Positions 15,184 to 24,269 of a stretch of DNA of 64,000 bases are shown here, piece by piece. Position numbers and translations under genes: made by a program. This stretch comes from UBA1369 sp964571725 (GTDB lineage Bacteria; Patescibacteriota; Gracilibacteria; UBA1369), in contig CAZNDB010000003.1 in the NCBI GenBank assembly GCA_964571725.1, forward strand, positions 1-64,000. Direction: 5' to 3'. The notes below the pieces were generated by a model, which saw only the letters and a program-made list of their open reading frames with translations, was not told the origin of the DNA and made no database searches. Within the stretch, counting starts at the first letter, position 1. The number at the start of each line of letters is the position of its first letter.

Positions 15184-16026
15184 ATGCAAAAAATCGGGGG
15201 CAAAAACAAAGTCAAAAATTACTCCGCCTCAACATCCAATCGTCCCACCATCGGTCTGGCGCTGGGTAGCGGCGGCGCCAGAGGACTGGCCCACATCGGC
15301 ATAATAAAAGTTCTGGAAGCCCATAACATCCCCATCGACATGATCGCCGGATCCAGCATCGGAGCGGTAATCGGAGGGATGTACGCTTCCGGACTGGAAA
15401 TCGAAACCATTGAACAGCTGGCTCTGGATACCGATTGGCGCAAACTGTTTTTTCTGGTCGATCCCCATTTGAAACAGGGATTAATCGGCGGAGACAAAAT
15501 TAAATCCTTTATCAAAAAAAACATTAAAGGAAAAAGCTTTGATCAATGCCTGATCCCCTTCTCGGCCATAGCTACCAACCTTAAAAACGGGGAAATCGTC
15601 GTGCTTAACAAGGGCGACCTGGCTCAGGCCATCAGGGCCAGTATGTCCATTCCACTGGCCTTCAAACCTGTCAAAATGAGCGGCCAACTCCTGGCTGACG
15701 GCTTTCTGTCCAATCCCGTTCCGGTGGACTCAGTCCGTAAGATGGGTGCCGATATTGTGATTGCCGTCAATCTGGACAAACCCTATTTCGACAAAAAACA
15801 AAAGCCAAGTCTTTATAATATCACCAACAACTCCCTGGATATTCTGCGCTATCAATTATCCCGGGCCAATGCCGAAAAAGCCGATCTGGCAATAGAAATC
15901 GACCTGGGTAAAAGCGCCTGGTTTGAATTTAACAATGGCGCTAAAAAGATTCAGAGCGGAGAACAAGCCATGAAGGCGGTCCTCTCCAAATTAAGAAAAA
16001 TCATAGCCAAGAAACAAAAAATATAG
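15184..16026 (+). CDS. Patatin-like phospholipase
   Basis: From the ATG at 15184 the protein is 280 aa. Longer readings overlap the divergent deaminase gene and are not supported. It has the oxyanion hole GSGGARGLAHIG, the nucleophile elbow GSSIGA and the aspartate of the Ser-Asp dyad in LADGFLSNPVP, in the order expected for bacterial patatins (RssA/YchK type). There is no signal peptide, so it probably acts on membrane lipids from the cytoplasmic side. It hydrolyses fatty acyl esters. Confidence 0.9.
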   Translation: MQKIGGKNKVKNYSASTSNRPTIGLALGSGGARGLAHIGIIKVLEAHNIPIDMIAGSSIGAVIGGMYASGLEIETIEQLALDTDWRKLFFLVDPHLKQGLIGGDKIKSFIKKNIKGKSFDQCLIPFSAIATNLKNGEIVVLNKGDLAQAIRASMSIPLAFKPVKMSGQLLADGFLSNPVPVDSVRKMGADIVIAVNLDKPYFDKKQKPSLYNITNNSLDILRYQLSRANAEKADLAIEIDLGKSAWFEFNNGAKKIQSGEQAMKAVLSKLRKIIAKKQKI

Positions 16027-16089
16027 TCCATCTTTACAAAAAACAAGATTTGTTATAAAACTCAGGCTTATGTGGATTAAACCAATGCC

Positions 16090-16452
16090 ATGAAAATTTT
16101 GCTGGTTGAAGATGAAATCCTGCATCGAACCGGTTTACAACAGGTTCTGGAATTAATACTGCCTGAACCAGAAATTCTGGAGAGCGCAGACCGGGAGATG
16201 GCCTTTCAGATGATTGATGCTTTTCGACAGGCTATTGACGTGGTGATTTCCGACGGCCATCTGGGAAAACACTGCAACGAGGGACTGGAAGTTCTGGATC
16301 ACGCCAGGGAAGCCGGCATACCCAATCTGATCTTCTATTCGGGACAAACCATTGAAAAAAACGCCCGCCAATCCGGCGTGCATTATCTGAGCAAAGGCGA
16401 TCTCCACAACCTGGAGAAAATATTGGAAAACATCCAGACCAATCGTCTTTAA
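16090..16452 (+). CDS. Stand-alone response regulator receiver protein
   Basis: A 120-aa CheY-like domain without an output domain. The acidic pocket is VEDE near the N terminus, the phosphoacceptor aspartate is in VVISDGHLG, the switch residue is in FYSG, and the conserved lysine is in LSKGDL. Such proteins relay phosphate from a histidine kinase, but no kinase gene is nearby. It ends 4 bp inside the convergent membrane protein gene. Confidence 0.85.
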   Translation: MKILLVEDEILHRTGLQQVLELILPEPEILESADREMAFQMIDAFRQAIDVVISDGHLGKHCNEGLEVLDHAREAGIPNLIFYSGQTIEKNARQSGVHYLSKGDLHNLEKILENIQTNRL

Positions 16453-16790
16453 TTTTTCAGTTTCTTACAAATTTCCCCGTCCAGCCGGTAAAGTTTCTGA
16501 ACGCCGTTTTCCAGCAGATAATAATGCCAGACATAGAGAACCGACATAATCAGAAACACCGGTGCCAGACACAAGAGCCCCCAGCTGGCCGTGAGTAGTA
16601 TTCCCAGGACGTCCAAAAAGAACAGCAAACCGAAAAAAAGCGTGATCAAAAGATGTATCAATCTTTCGTGCTGCAAAAAGTCAATCCGCGCGCGATGAAA
16701 CTCCAGCAGCTTGTGCCAACTCTCAACCGTTCCTGGTTTTTTCAGCCTGTCCTCAATCAATTTAATGTGACTCTTCAGATATTTATCCAT
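16449..16790 (-). CDS. Two-pass membrane protein, hypothetical
   Basis: A 113-aa protein with a basic N-terminal helix (IKLIEDRLKKPGTVESWHKL), two membrane segments at about residues 43-64 and 67-90, and a short cytoplasmic tail. Its 3' end overlaps that of the response regulator by 4 bp. No family is recognised. Confidence 0.6.
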   Translation of the reverse strand: MDKYLKSHIKLIEDRLKKPGTVESWHKLLEFHRARIDFLQHERLIHLLITLFFGLLFFLDVLGILLTASWGLLCLAPVFLIMSVLYVWHYYLLENGVQKLYRLDGEICKKLKN

Positions 16791-16865
16791 TGTATAAGCA
16801 TTAAAGTTTTGACAATCAAGCCCCGCGCGATGAAACTATACTCCGATAAGTATAAATAATCCCCC

Positions 16866-16955
16866 ATGGAAGAACAAAAGAAAAAACGCTCCTGGTTTAG
16901 TTTCAAATGGTTCAAAGAATTTATTGCAGATCTAATTGCAGGATTTTTTACTTAA
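16866..16955 (+). CDS. Possible 29-aa amphipathic peptide
   Basis: An ATG at 16866 opens a 29-codon frame ending in TAA at 16953-16955. The peptide starts MEEQKKKRSWF, with a basic aromatic stretch followed by the hydrophobic end FIADLIAGFFT, so it could associate with membranes. It ends 6 bp before the start of the Nudix gene and might be a leader peptide or a genuine microprotein. The evidence is only composition and spacing. Confidence 0.3.
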   Translation: MEEQKKKRSWFSFKWFKEFIADLIAGFFT

Positions 16956-16961
16956 AACATC

Positions 16962-17441
16962 ATGAAAGAAGTTCCCATGTCAGTGGCCGTTGCCGCCCTG
17001 ATCAGCGACAATAAAATACTTTTGATAAAAAGAGTCCGCGGAGATTATGTGGGTTTTCTCGCCCTGCCGGGAGGTAAAATCGAGAAACACGAACACCTGT
17101 CCGCGGCCGCCATCCGGGAAATTTTTGAAGAGTCAGGAATTGACTCCGTTTTCAAAGATCACCTGGGACTGGTTTCCGAACATTTGACCGAAAACGGCAA
17201 AGTTCTGCAGCATTTTCTGCTGCATGTCTGCGAACTGGAACCGAAAACCACGGAAATACTGAATGATGCCGAGGGAAAACTTTCCTGGTTCGACCTTGAT
17301 CAGCTGGCGGAAATGAAAGATCAGGTCATCCCCAGTGATTACCTGATTATCGAAAAAATTGTCAGAACACGCGGTAAAACTTATTTCGACTGTCTGGTGG
17401 AAAAAAACGGCGAGACTTATATTTTGAAAAAATTTGAATAA
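16962..17441 (+). CDS. Nudix hydrolase
   Basis: A 159-aa protein with Nudix box GGKIEKHEHLSAAAIREI followed by FEESGI, starting about residue 38. The preceding RGDYVGFLALPGG is typical of ADP-ribose or sugar-nucleotide hydrolases. It is the fourth gene run in this window to include a Nudix protein. The stop is 8 bp before the GNAT gene start, which suggests translational coupling. Confidence 0.9.
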   Translation: MKEVPMSVAVAALISDNKILLIKRVRGDYVGFLALPGGKIEKHEHLSAAAIREIFEESGIDSVFKDHLGLVSEHLTENGKVLQHFLLHVCELEPKTTEILNDAEGKLSWFDLDQLAEMKDQVIPSDYLIIEKIVRTRGKTYFDCLVEKNGETYILKKFE

Positions 17442-17448
17442 AAAAATT

Positions 17449-17946
17449 ATGAATAAAATCACCATCCGTTATCAAAGAGTCAGCGACGCCAAAAGATTTT
17501 ACGAAATTTTAAATAATCCAAACTTTATTTACTTCCCGGTAAGGGTCACGAGCATCGAGGACGAAAAAAAATTCCTGAAAACCAATCCGGGTCTCCGTAA
17601 AGCCAACAAAGAATGGAACTACACCGTACTACTGGACGGTAAAGTCGTGGGAGCCGTAGGCATAAAGATCAATTCGCACCGCGATTTCATCGGCGAGATC
17701 GGTTATTTCCTGGATGAAAAGTACTGGGGCCGAGGCATCATCCCCAAAGCCGTCAAACTGGCGGAAAAAGAAGGTTTCAAAAAACTGGGACTGACCCGCA
17801 TTGAAATTCTTATGCAGCCGGAAAACAAGGCCAGCGAGAAAGTGGCCGTCAAATGCGGATATCTGAAAGAAGGATTGATGAAGAAAGCCGTCAGAAACAT
17901 CAAAGGTAAAAAAACTGACGTATTGCTGTACGCCAAAACACTCTAG
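17449..17946 (+). CDS. GNAT family N-acetyltransferase
   Basis: From the ATG at 17449 the protein is 165 aa; an upstream TTG at 17434 would overlap the Nudix gene. The fold signature is the GEIGYFLDEKYWGRGIIPKA segment, covering strand 4, the RGxxxxA-type acetyl-CoA loop and helix 3. It is followed by MQPENKASEKVAVKCGY, as in RimJ/RimL-type enzymes acting on protein N termini or small amines. The substrate is unknown. Confidence 0.88.
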   Translation: MNKITIRYQRVSDAKRFYEILNNPNFIYFPVRVTSIEDEKKFLKTNPGLRKANKEWNYTVLLDGKVVGAVGIKINSHRDFIGEIGYFLDEKYWGRGIIPKAVKLAEKEGFKKLGLTRIEILMQPENKASEKVAVKCGYLKEGLMKKAVRNIKGKKTDVLLYAKTL

Positions 17947-18012
17947 CTGCCGTTTATTCAGCCACAAATTTTCCGTGCTTATACTCCCCACCCCGCTATA
18001 ACCACCTCCCCT

Positions 18013-18267
18013 ATGAATCAGCCAAAACGACAATGGGACATGCTGTCAGAAGAACGAAGACAACAGATCATCAAGGAAATTGTTACCTTTTTTAAGGAAA
18101 GCCGCGATGAAACCATCGGCGTGATTGCCGCCGAAGATCTGCTGGATTTTTTCCTGCAAAACACGGCCAAAGATCTTTACAACAAAGGCGTTACCGATGC
18201 CGGAAAACTGCTGACCGGCCGTCTGGCCGACCTGCAGGTCGATCTGGATTCGCTTATTAATAAATAA
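18013..18267 (+). CDS. DUF2164 family protein
   Basis: An 84-aa protein with the typical DUF2164 pattern: LSEERRQQIIKEIVTFFKES, then ETIGVIAAEDLLDFF, then KDLYNKGVTDAGKLL and a C-terminal LQVDLDSL. The family is small and helical with no known function. It is free-standing, followed 35 bp later by a membrane protein gene. Confidence 0.88.
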   Translation: MNQPKRQWDMLSEERRQQIIKEIVTFFKESRDETIGVIAAEDLLDFFLQNTAKDLYNKGVTDAGKLLTGRLADLQVDLDSLINK

Positions 18268-18302
18268 ACCTGGAAAAAACACGGGAATAACATAAAACCC
18301 CC

Positions 18303-18728
18303 ATGAAAAAACTAATTATAAAAATCCTGGCCATCATCGGAACCGTATTGGTCTGTCTGCCGCTTCTGGCACCATTTGTTTTTTCAGCAATGATGTACAG
18401 CCGAAGCCAGATGTTCAGGTTTGACTTTATGATACCGGCTGAGCTTTTCCCCGTCGTTTTACTGGGAGGAGCGCTGTTGCTCACCGCCTCATTACTGGCA
18501 AAACTGTTCCGCAAACTGATTTGCTGGAGTTTGGGCATCGCTTTCGGTCTGCTGATTATCGGACAAACAATTGCCGTAACAACGGGACTGGCTGACGGAA
18601 GAATCGGGCCGGATACCATCTGGCTGCCGATTGTCATGGGCACAATCATCGGTTACGCGTTAACCCTGTTCGCTCTCGGTTACGGAGGAATTTTGTTGAT
18701 AAAAAAATTATTCAAACCTGAAAAATAA
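18303..18728 (+). CDS. Integral membrane protein, hypothetical
   Basis: A 141-aa protein with four hydrophobic segments at about residues 5-28, 45-65, 70-95 and 108-133. Short polar loops join them and the C terminus is lysine-rich. No family is recognised. The next gene starts 10 bp downstream. Confidence 0.65.
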   Translation: MKKLIIKILAIIGTVLVCLPLLAPFVFSAMMYSRSQMFRFDFMIPAELFPVVLLGGALLLTASLLAKLFRKLICWSLGIAFGLLIIGQTIAVTTGLADGRIGPDTIWLPIVMGTIIGYALTLFALGYGGILLIKKLFKPEK

Positions 18729-18738
18729 CCTCACCGCC

Positions 18739-19101
18739 ATGGCGCAAGACCTCTTTGAAGGAATCATTATCGAGGAAAGTCTGAAAGACTATCGCCTGCT
18801 GAATCATTTTCAAATCATTGGTTTCGAAATCACCACCGAAGACAATCCGGCCGACCGTTGGCATATCTTTACGGTACGGGGCGCCCAAAACGCCGTGCTG
18901 AAACTGGCATCCGAATTGAAAGGCCCGGAATGGTACGGCCACTTCTGGAACAGTCAGTCGGTTTTAGTAGTATTTCAAAACAAAACCTTTGTCTTCCCCA
19001 GAAAAGATTTCAACCGGCAGAAAAAAACTGTGATAGAGTACGGTAAGACCCTGGGGATTCCCGAAGCTCAACTGGATTTTCCGATTCCCAAAAATAAATA
19101 A
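18739..19101 (+). CDS. Hypothetical soluble protein
   Basis: A 120-aa protein of unknown function. It contains DLFEGIIIEESLKDYRLLN, a WHIFTVRG strand and WYGHFWNSQSVLVVFQNKTF, a pattern I have seen only in uncharacterised proteins. It is packed between a membrane protein and a C39-like protease gene, 10 bp from each, so probably part of the same transcript. Confidence 0.65.
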   Translation: MAQDLFEGIIIEESLKDYRLLNHFQIIGFEITTEDNPADRWHIFTVRGAQNAVLKLASELKGPEWYGHFWNSQSVLVVFQNKTFVFPRKDFNRQKKTVIEYGKTLGIPEAQLDFPIPKNK

Positions 19102-19111
19102 ACCCGCCCCA

Positions 19112-19639
19112 ATGAAATTACTGGAATTCCCCAACCACCCTCAAACCTACGAATACGATTGCGGAGCAAAAGCCCTGCAGGCCGTTCTGGCCTATTATGG
19201 CATTAAAAAACTGGAAAACGTGATTATAAAATCCGCCAAGACTAATCCCAGCAACGGGACACCCCTGCCGCAAATGCTGAAAGTGTTGAAAAAATTCAAA
19301 TTGAAATTTGATTCCCGCCCCATGACCGTGGAAGATTTGCGCGCCTACATCGACCGGAAAATTCCGGTAATCGTCCTGCTGCAGGCCTGGAGCGGCAAAA
19401 AAAAAGCCGATTACAGCAACGATTACGGTAACGGCCATTGGGTCACAGCCATCGGTTATGACAAACAGAAAATTATTTTCGAAGACCCCTATTCCTTCGA
19501 AAGGACCTCTCTCACCGCCGAGGAACTGGATAAAAGATGGCATTCACGGGAAAACCGGCAGAAAATATTGCATCACGGCATTGCCGTTTACGGGGAAAAA
19601 CCTTCCTACGATTCCCAAAAAATAATTCACATGGAATAA
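19112..19639 (+). CDS. C39-like peptidase family protein
   Basis: A 175-aa papain-fold protein. The cysteine nucleophile is in YEYDCGAKALQAVL near residue 17, the histidine is in GHWVTAIGYD and the aspartate in FEDPYS, in the order of peptidase family C39. C39 domains usually remove leader peptides from exported bacteriocins, but here there is no transporter partner and no membrane segment. A role in processing or turnover of cytoplasmic proteins is as likely. It is 10 bp downstream of the hypothetical gene. Confidence 0.8.
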   Translation: MKLLEFPNHPQTYEYDCGAKALQAVLAYYGIKKLENVIIKSAKTNPSNGTPLPQMLKVLKKFKLKFDSRPMTVEDLRAYIDRKIPVIVLLQAWSGKKKADYSNDYGNGHWVTAIGYDKQKIIFEDPYSFERTSLTAEELDKRWHSRENRQKILHHGIAVYGEKPSYDSQKIIHME

Positions 19640-19668
19640 ATTATGCCAAAATACTTTCCCCTTCATCA

Positions 19669-20160
19669 ATGAATAACACTGCTGAAACAGCTTATTTCGC
19701 CGGCGGCTGCTTCTGGGGCATGGAACATTATTTCCAGAACGCTCCCGGAGTAATATCCACCAAGGTCGGTTATATGGGTGGACACACCGAACATCCGACC
19801 TATGCTCAAGTCTGCAAGGGAAACACCGGCCATCTGGAAACACTGGAAGTGAGCTTCGATCCGGCCAAAACCTCCTATGAAAACCTGAGCAAATTGTTTT
19901 TTGAAATTCATGACTTCACTCAAGCCGACGGGCAGGGACCGGACATCGGCGAACAATATCTGTCGGCGGTCTTTTATCAGAACCCGGAGCAAAAAAACAC
20001 CGCGGAAAAATTGATTGAGATACTAAAATCCAAAGATTACAATGTAGTAACTCAGTTAAGAACCGCCGGGCAGTTCTGGGAAGCCGAAGATTATCACCAG
20101 CGCTATTACGAAAAGAACGGTGAACAGCCCTATTGTCATTTCCGCAAAAAAATATTTTAA
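19669..20160 (+). CDS. msrA: Peptide methionine sulfoxide reductase MsrA
   Basis: From the ATG at 19669 the protein is 163 aa; the longer frame from 19537 overlaps the protease gene. It has the GCFWGMEHYF active-site motif with the catalytic cysteine, followed by VGYMGG and the TQADGQGPDIGEQYLSAVF and WEAEDYHQRYY segments of the family. It reduces methionine-S-sulfoxide in proteins. No MsrB is fused or adjacent. Confidence 0.95.
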   Translation: MNNTAETAYFAGGCFWGMEHYFQNAPGVISTKVGYMGGHTEHPTYAQVCKGNTGHLETLEVSFDPAKTSYENLSKLFFEIHDFTQADGQGPDIGEQYLSAVFYQNPEQKNTAEKLIEILKSKDYNVVTQLRTAGQFWEAEDYHQRYYEKNGEQPYCHFRKKIF

Positions 20161-20184
20161 AATCAATTCTTAACCACAACCACC

Positions 20185-20583
20185 ATGAAAGGATTCCATT
20201 CCAACATCGAAAAAGACACCCTGGAAAATACCAATTTCCGCAAGGTGCTCTATTCGGCCAAACATTGTCAGCTGGTACTGATGAGTCTTTTGCCCAACGA
20301 AGAAATCGGCCTGGAAGTGCATGCCGACAATGACCAGTTTTTCCGTTTTGAAAAAGGCCAGGGCAAAGTGATCATCGACGGAAACGAGTATGAGGTCACC
20401 GACGGATCAGCAGTCATCATCCCCTCCGGAGCTCAGCACAACGTCATCAACACCTCGTCCACCGATGCCCTGAAAATGTACACCATTTATTCCCCCGCCC
20501 ATCACAAAGACGGCACTCTGCACGCCACCAAGGCAATAGCCGAATCCAGTGAAGAAGAATTCGACGGAGTGACAACGGAATAA
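20185..20583 (+). CDS. Cupin domain protein
   Basis: A 132-aa single-domain cupin. Motif 1 is in EVHADNDQFFRFEKGQGKV, with a histidine and glutamate-like metal ligands, and motif 2 is in IIPSGAQHNVINTS with the second histidine. The YTIYSPAHHKDGT ending is common in small mannose-6-phosphate-isomerase-like cupins. The substrate is unknown. It lies 24 bp after msrA and 9 bp before the next gene. Confidence 0.88.
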   Translation: MKGFHSNIEKDTLENTNFRKVLYSAKHCQLVLMSLLPNEEIGLEVHADNDQFFRFEKGQGKVIIDGNEYEVTDGSAVIIPSGAQHNVINTSSTDALKMYTIYSPAHHKDGTLHATKAIAESSEEEFDGVTTE

Positions 20584-20592
20584 ACACCAAAC

Positions 20593-21102
20593 ATGGTGAT
20601 AAAAAAGAAAATCATCATCAATGACCGGATGCAAAAGGGGTTTTATTACCTGACTGCCCCGACCGGAAAAGATTTCGATCCGGAATTCCGGCCAGAGCTG
20701 ACTCCTCAGCAGATGCTGGAACTGGGCGTTTTCGGCGGTAAATACATGACCGACTGCCGGGAAGAATTTCCCGCCGCCTGGTTTAAAAAAGCCAAACTGT
20801 CCCCCACCAAAAAAGACCCGCGTTTAAATTTTTTCGGAGTGGACGCCTCTCTTTCACTGCGCGAATGGTTAAGAAAAGACTGGATAAATCCGGCCGATCC
20901 GCGCGGCTGGTTTCAGTGGTATTGCCGCTATTATTACGGCCGCCGCCTGCCGGAAGAAGATCAAAGACAGATCAAACGCTGGAAAGCCATCAAGCGCCAC
21001 CGCTCCGCCATTATTAAATATTGCCAGGCCGGAGACCTCAGCTGCCGCCGCCGGCAAAGACAGGCTTTATTGCACTGGGCCTATGACTCCCGGAAAATCT
21101 AA
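20593..21102 (+). CDS. Conserved hypothetical protein, basic and aromatic-rich
   Basis: A 169-aa soluble protein dense in Trp, Tyr, Arg and Lys: PAAWFKKAKLS, WINPADPRGWFQWYCRYYYG and RRRQRQALLHWAYDSRKI. I recall uncharacterised proteins of this type across bacteria, but no function. The basic surface would fit nucleic acid binding, which is only inference. It is 9 bp after the cupin gene and 9 bp before the peptidase gene, suggesting one operon. Confidence 0.65.
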   Translation: MVIKKKIIINDRMQKGFYYLTAPTGKDFDPEFRPELTPQQMLELGVFGGKYMTDCREEFPAAWFKKAKLSPTKKDPRLNFFGVDASLSLREWLRKDWINPADPRGWFQWYCRYYYGRRLPEEDQRQIKRWKAIKRHRSAIIKYCQAGDLSCRRRQRQALLHWAYDSRKI

Positions 21103-21111
21103 ACCGAAACA

Positions 21112-22455
21112 ATGAAAAAAAAAGTTATTGCCACTCTCCGCTTGTCCCTGCTGGGTTTGCTGACATTGGTTCCACCTGTCCAATTGGTGCTGTCGGTACA
21201 GGCGACCGAAATGCTGGACAATCTGTCCGTCCCCCAGGGAAAAACACTGCAACTGATTATCCCCCGGTTTGATTTTAAGGAAGCCGTTGGCCTTTATGAA
21301 GACAAGTCTTTTTCTTTTTACCCGATCACGGAAACAATCGCTCCGGACAAAAAAATCAGCCGGGCGGAATTTATTCAGCTGATCCAACAAAATCAACTTC
21401 CCGAAATCAGCTGTCCCCAAAAAACTCTTCCCGCTGCGGACTTCCCCGACCTGACAGCCGGCAGTTCCTTCCACAATGCAGTACAGTGGGCCGCTTCCTG
21501 CGGCATCATCAGCGGTTATGAAGACGGGCTGTTTCATCCCTATGCCCCGGTTACGCGCGGTCAGGCCGCCAAAATCATCATGAGAGCTTACCGGCCTCCC
21601 CGGATTTTGGACACGGCCCCGGCTTTTCTGGACCTGCCGCTTGATTACAGCCTGAGAAATGAAGTTTATGATGCCGTGTCCGCCGCAATTTTCCGGGGAT
21701 ATCCGGACGGGCTGATGCGGCCTGACCGCGCCATGAACTTTCAGGAAGCGGAAACTATTGTGGGGCGCGCCTCAGGCCTGCAAGAGTTGACTAAAATTAC
21801 CGCGCGCCCCGCTTTTCGCGCCTTTCTGGGCATTCATCGCTCCAGCGAAATCGGATCGAAAAATCTGACGGTGGAACTGAAAAATCCGGACGGCACCAGC
21901 CACCTGGAACAAATCACTTTGACGGTCACCGGACAAAATTTTGCCATAAGGCGTTTCAATCTCAGTGAAGAAAAAAACGCGCTTTTCGGAAAAGATTATC
22001 AGGACAATACCTGGGAATTGATCAACGCGGCCAAAGCTGAAACCTTCCCCGAACAGCTGTGGGAAGGAAAATTTATCATACCCGCCGGCGGTGAAACCAC
22101 ATTGGGTTTTGGCGACAAACTCTATATCAACGGAGCCTATTCCGGATCTCACTTCGGCATAGATTATGCCAATCAGGAAGGAACACCAGTTTACGCCTCC
22201 AATACAGGAGTGGTTACTTTGGCCGGCGGAACGCCGGCTTACGGCAATACCATTATCATCGATCACGGACAGGACATTTTCACCATGTATCTGCACTTGC
22301 AGGACTTGAAAGTCCAAAAAGGACAGACTGTCGACAAAAATGACCTGATTGCCACCATGGGCTCCACCGGCATAGCCACCGGTCCCCATCTGCATTTCAC
22401 CCATTTTATCGGAGATATCATAGTCGATTCACAGGACTGGTATGAAGGTTACTAA
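21112..22455 (+). CDS. Secreted SLH-domain M23 peptidase
   Basis: A 447-aa protein with an N-terminal signal sequence at about residues 1-30. Residues ~110-235 contain SLH-type repeats (SGYEDGLFHPYAPVTRGQAAKII and FRGYPDGLMRPDRAMNFQE). The C-terminal M23 peptidase domain starts about residue 345, with SGSHFGIDYA, then TMYLHLQDL and GPHLHFTHF holding the zinc ligands. M23 enzymes cleave peptidoglycan cross-bridges. SLH repeats normally anchor proteins to secondary cell wall polymers. A cell wall remodelling role is likely. Confidence 0.9.
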   Translation: MKKKVIATLRLSLLGLLTLVPPVQLVLSVQATEMLDNLSVPQGKTLQLIIPRFDFKEAVGLYEDKSFSFYPITETIAPDKKISRAEFIQLIQQNQLPEISCPQKTLPAADFPDLTAGSSFHNAVQWAASCGIISGYEDGLFHPYAPVTRGQAAKIIMRAYRPPRILDTAPAFLDLPLDYSLRNEVYDAVSAAIFRGYPDGLMRPDRAMNFQEAETIVGRASGLQELTKITARPAFRAFLGIHRSSEIGSKNLTVELKNPDGTSHLEQITLTVTGQNFAIRRFNLSEEKNALFGKDYQDNTWELINAAKAETFPEQLWEGKFIIPAGGETTLGFGDKLYINGAYSGSHFGIDYANQEGTPVYASNTGVVTLAGGTPAYGNTIIIDHGQDIFTMYLHLQDLKVQKGQTVDKNDLIATMGSTGIATGPHLHFTHFIGDIIVDSQDWYEGY

Positions 22456-22494
22456 AAAAGGCCCCCGCCAGCATCGTGCTGACGAGGACCTTTA
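22456..22494. terminator. Bidirectional terminator-like hairpin
   Basis: An imperfect palindrome centred on CAGCA-tcg-TGCTG with A-rich left and T-rich right ends lies between the convergent stops of the M23 peptidase gene and groEL. Three C/A mismatches interrupt the stem. It could serve both transcripts. Confidence 0.65.
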
Positions 22495-22512
22495 TAGAAA
22501 TTCATTCAGGGT

Positions 22513-24189
22513 TTACATCATCCCCATTCCGCCCATACCGCCTCCCATTCCTCCGGCCGATTCGGCTTTCTTGTCCGGAATATCCACCACGGCGGCTTCC
22601 GAAGTCAGGAATATTCCTGCCACTGAAGCGGCATTTTGCAGGGCCACGCGGGCTACCATCTTTGGATCAATGATACCGGCTTTGACCATGTCTTCCATGG
22701 CCTTGTCCAGAGCGGCGTCATCCAGCATTTCACTGCGCGAGAACTTGGAAAAATCAAAACCCATGCCCAGTTTGGCGGAAATTACCTTGTGCACAATCAC
22801 ATCCGGTTTCAAACCGGCGTTATAGGCAATCCACATCAATGGGTGAGTCAGAGCGTTCATCACTATTCTGGCACCGGTGGCCTCATCGGTATCTTCCTTA
22901 ATCAGAGCGGCCAGTGATTTGGCAGCCTGCGCCAGCGCAACTCCTCCTCCGGGAATAATCCCTTCGGCCACGGCAGCCTTGGTAGCGGATACCGCGTCCT
23001 CGATGCGCAATTTTCGCTCCTTCAGTTCCACTTCAGTAGCTGCACCAACGCGGATAACGCCCACACCTCCGGCCATCTTGGCCAGTCTTTCGGCCATCTT
23101 TTCGCGGTCGAAATCGGAAGAAGTCTTATCCATAAGTACCTTGATCTCGGCAATTCTTTCCTCAACCTGCTGTTTCTTGCCGCGGCCTTCAATGATAGTG
23201 CATTTCTCCTTGTCAGCCACTACCTTGCCGGCTTTACCCAAATCGTCCACTTCCACATTTTCCAGCTTCAGACCGACTTCCTCGCTGATCACTTTTCCAC
23301 CGGTCAAAACGGCAATATCCTTGAGCATTTCCTTGCGTCTGTCGCCATAGGCTGGAGCCTTGACCGCCAGCACATTGAAAACGTTGCGTAATTTATTCAA
23401 AATCAGAGTAGCCAGAGCTTCACCGTCCAGATCCTCGGCAATAATCACCAGATCCTTGCGGCCGGCGGCGGCCACTTTTTCGATAATCGGTACCAGAGTC
23501 TGCAGTGAACCAATCTTCTTATCGGTAATCAGAATCCAAGCGTCTTCATAAACCGCCTCCATACGCTGGGCATCGGTAATCATATAAGGTGAAATATAGC
23601 CGTTGTCGAATTGCATTCCCTTAACCACTTCCTTTTCCAGTCCGGTAGTCTTGGATTCCTCCACGGTAATCACGCCATCGTTCCCCACCATCTCCATTAC
23701 ATCGGCAATAAAAGAACCGACTTTTTCATCGGAAGCGGAAATGGTAGCCACCTGTTTAATCTTTTCCTTGGAATCACCAACTTCGATTTTTCTTTCTTCC
23801 AAAACTTCACAGATGTTATCCACGGCCCGGTCGATACCGCGTTTGAGCGCCATAGGATCGGCACCGGCAGTGATGTTTCTGAAGCCCTCGGTAATCATGG
23901 CCTCGGCCAGAATTGTGGCAGTGGTGGTACCATCGCCGGCCACATCATTGGTCTTGGTGGCAACTTCTTTAACCAGTTGCACGCCCATATTTTCATAGGG
24001 ATCCTCCAGATCAATTTCCTTGGCGATGGTCACGCCGTCGTTGGTGATGAGAGGCGAACCGTATTTCTTTTCCAGAATTACGTTGCGGCCTTTCGGTCCG
24101 ATAGTCAGTCTGACGGTTTCAGCCAGCTTCTTCACGCCGGCCACCATGCGCTTTCTGGAATCGTCACCCAGAATAATATCTTTTGCCAT
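22513..24189 (-). CDS. groEL: Chaperonin GroEL
   Basis: A 558-aa group I chaperonin starting MAKDIILGDDSRKRM. It has GPKGRNVILEKKYGSP, the ATP-site motif AGDGTTTATILAEAM and a C-terminal GGM-repeat tail ending GGMGMM. It forms the double-ring folding chamber with GroES. It lies downstream of groES on the same strand, about 80 bp apart, behind a CIRCE-like operator. This is a highly conserved core gene. Confidence 0.98.
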   Translation of the reverse strand: MAKDIILGDDSRKRMVAGVKKLAETVRLTIGPKGRNVILEKKYGSPLITNDGVTIAKEIDLEDPYENMGVQLVKEVATKTNDVAGDGTTTATILAEAMITEGFRNITAGADPMALKRGIDRAVDNICEVLEERKIEVGDSKEKIKQVATISASDEKVGSFIADVMEMVGNDGVITVEESKTTGLEKEVVKGMQFDNGYISPYMITDAQRMEAVYEDAWILITDKKIGSLQTLVPIIEKVAAAGRKDLVIIAEDLDGEALATLILNKLRNVFNVLAVKAPAYGDRRKEMLKDIAVLTGGKVISEEVGLKLENVEVDDLGKAGKVVADKEKCTIIEGRGKKQQVEERIAEIKVLMDKTSSDFDREKMAERLAKMAGGVGVIRVGAATEVELKERKLRIEDAVSATKAAVAEGIIPGGGVALAQAAKSLAALIKEDTDEATGARIVMNALTHPLMWIAYNAGLKPDVIVHKVISAKLGMGFDFSKFSRSEMLDDAALDKAMEDMVKAGIIDPKMVARVALQNAASVAGIFLTSEAAVVDIPDKKAESAGGMGGGMGGMGMM

Positions 24190-24269
24190 AACCGTTTATA
24201 TTAAGAATTAAATTTTATTAAAATGTTTATGAACAGCTATCATCGCTGTCCGGGAAGCTCAACCGGCTT

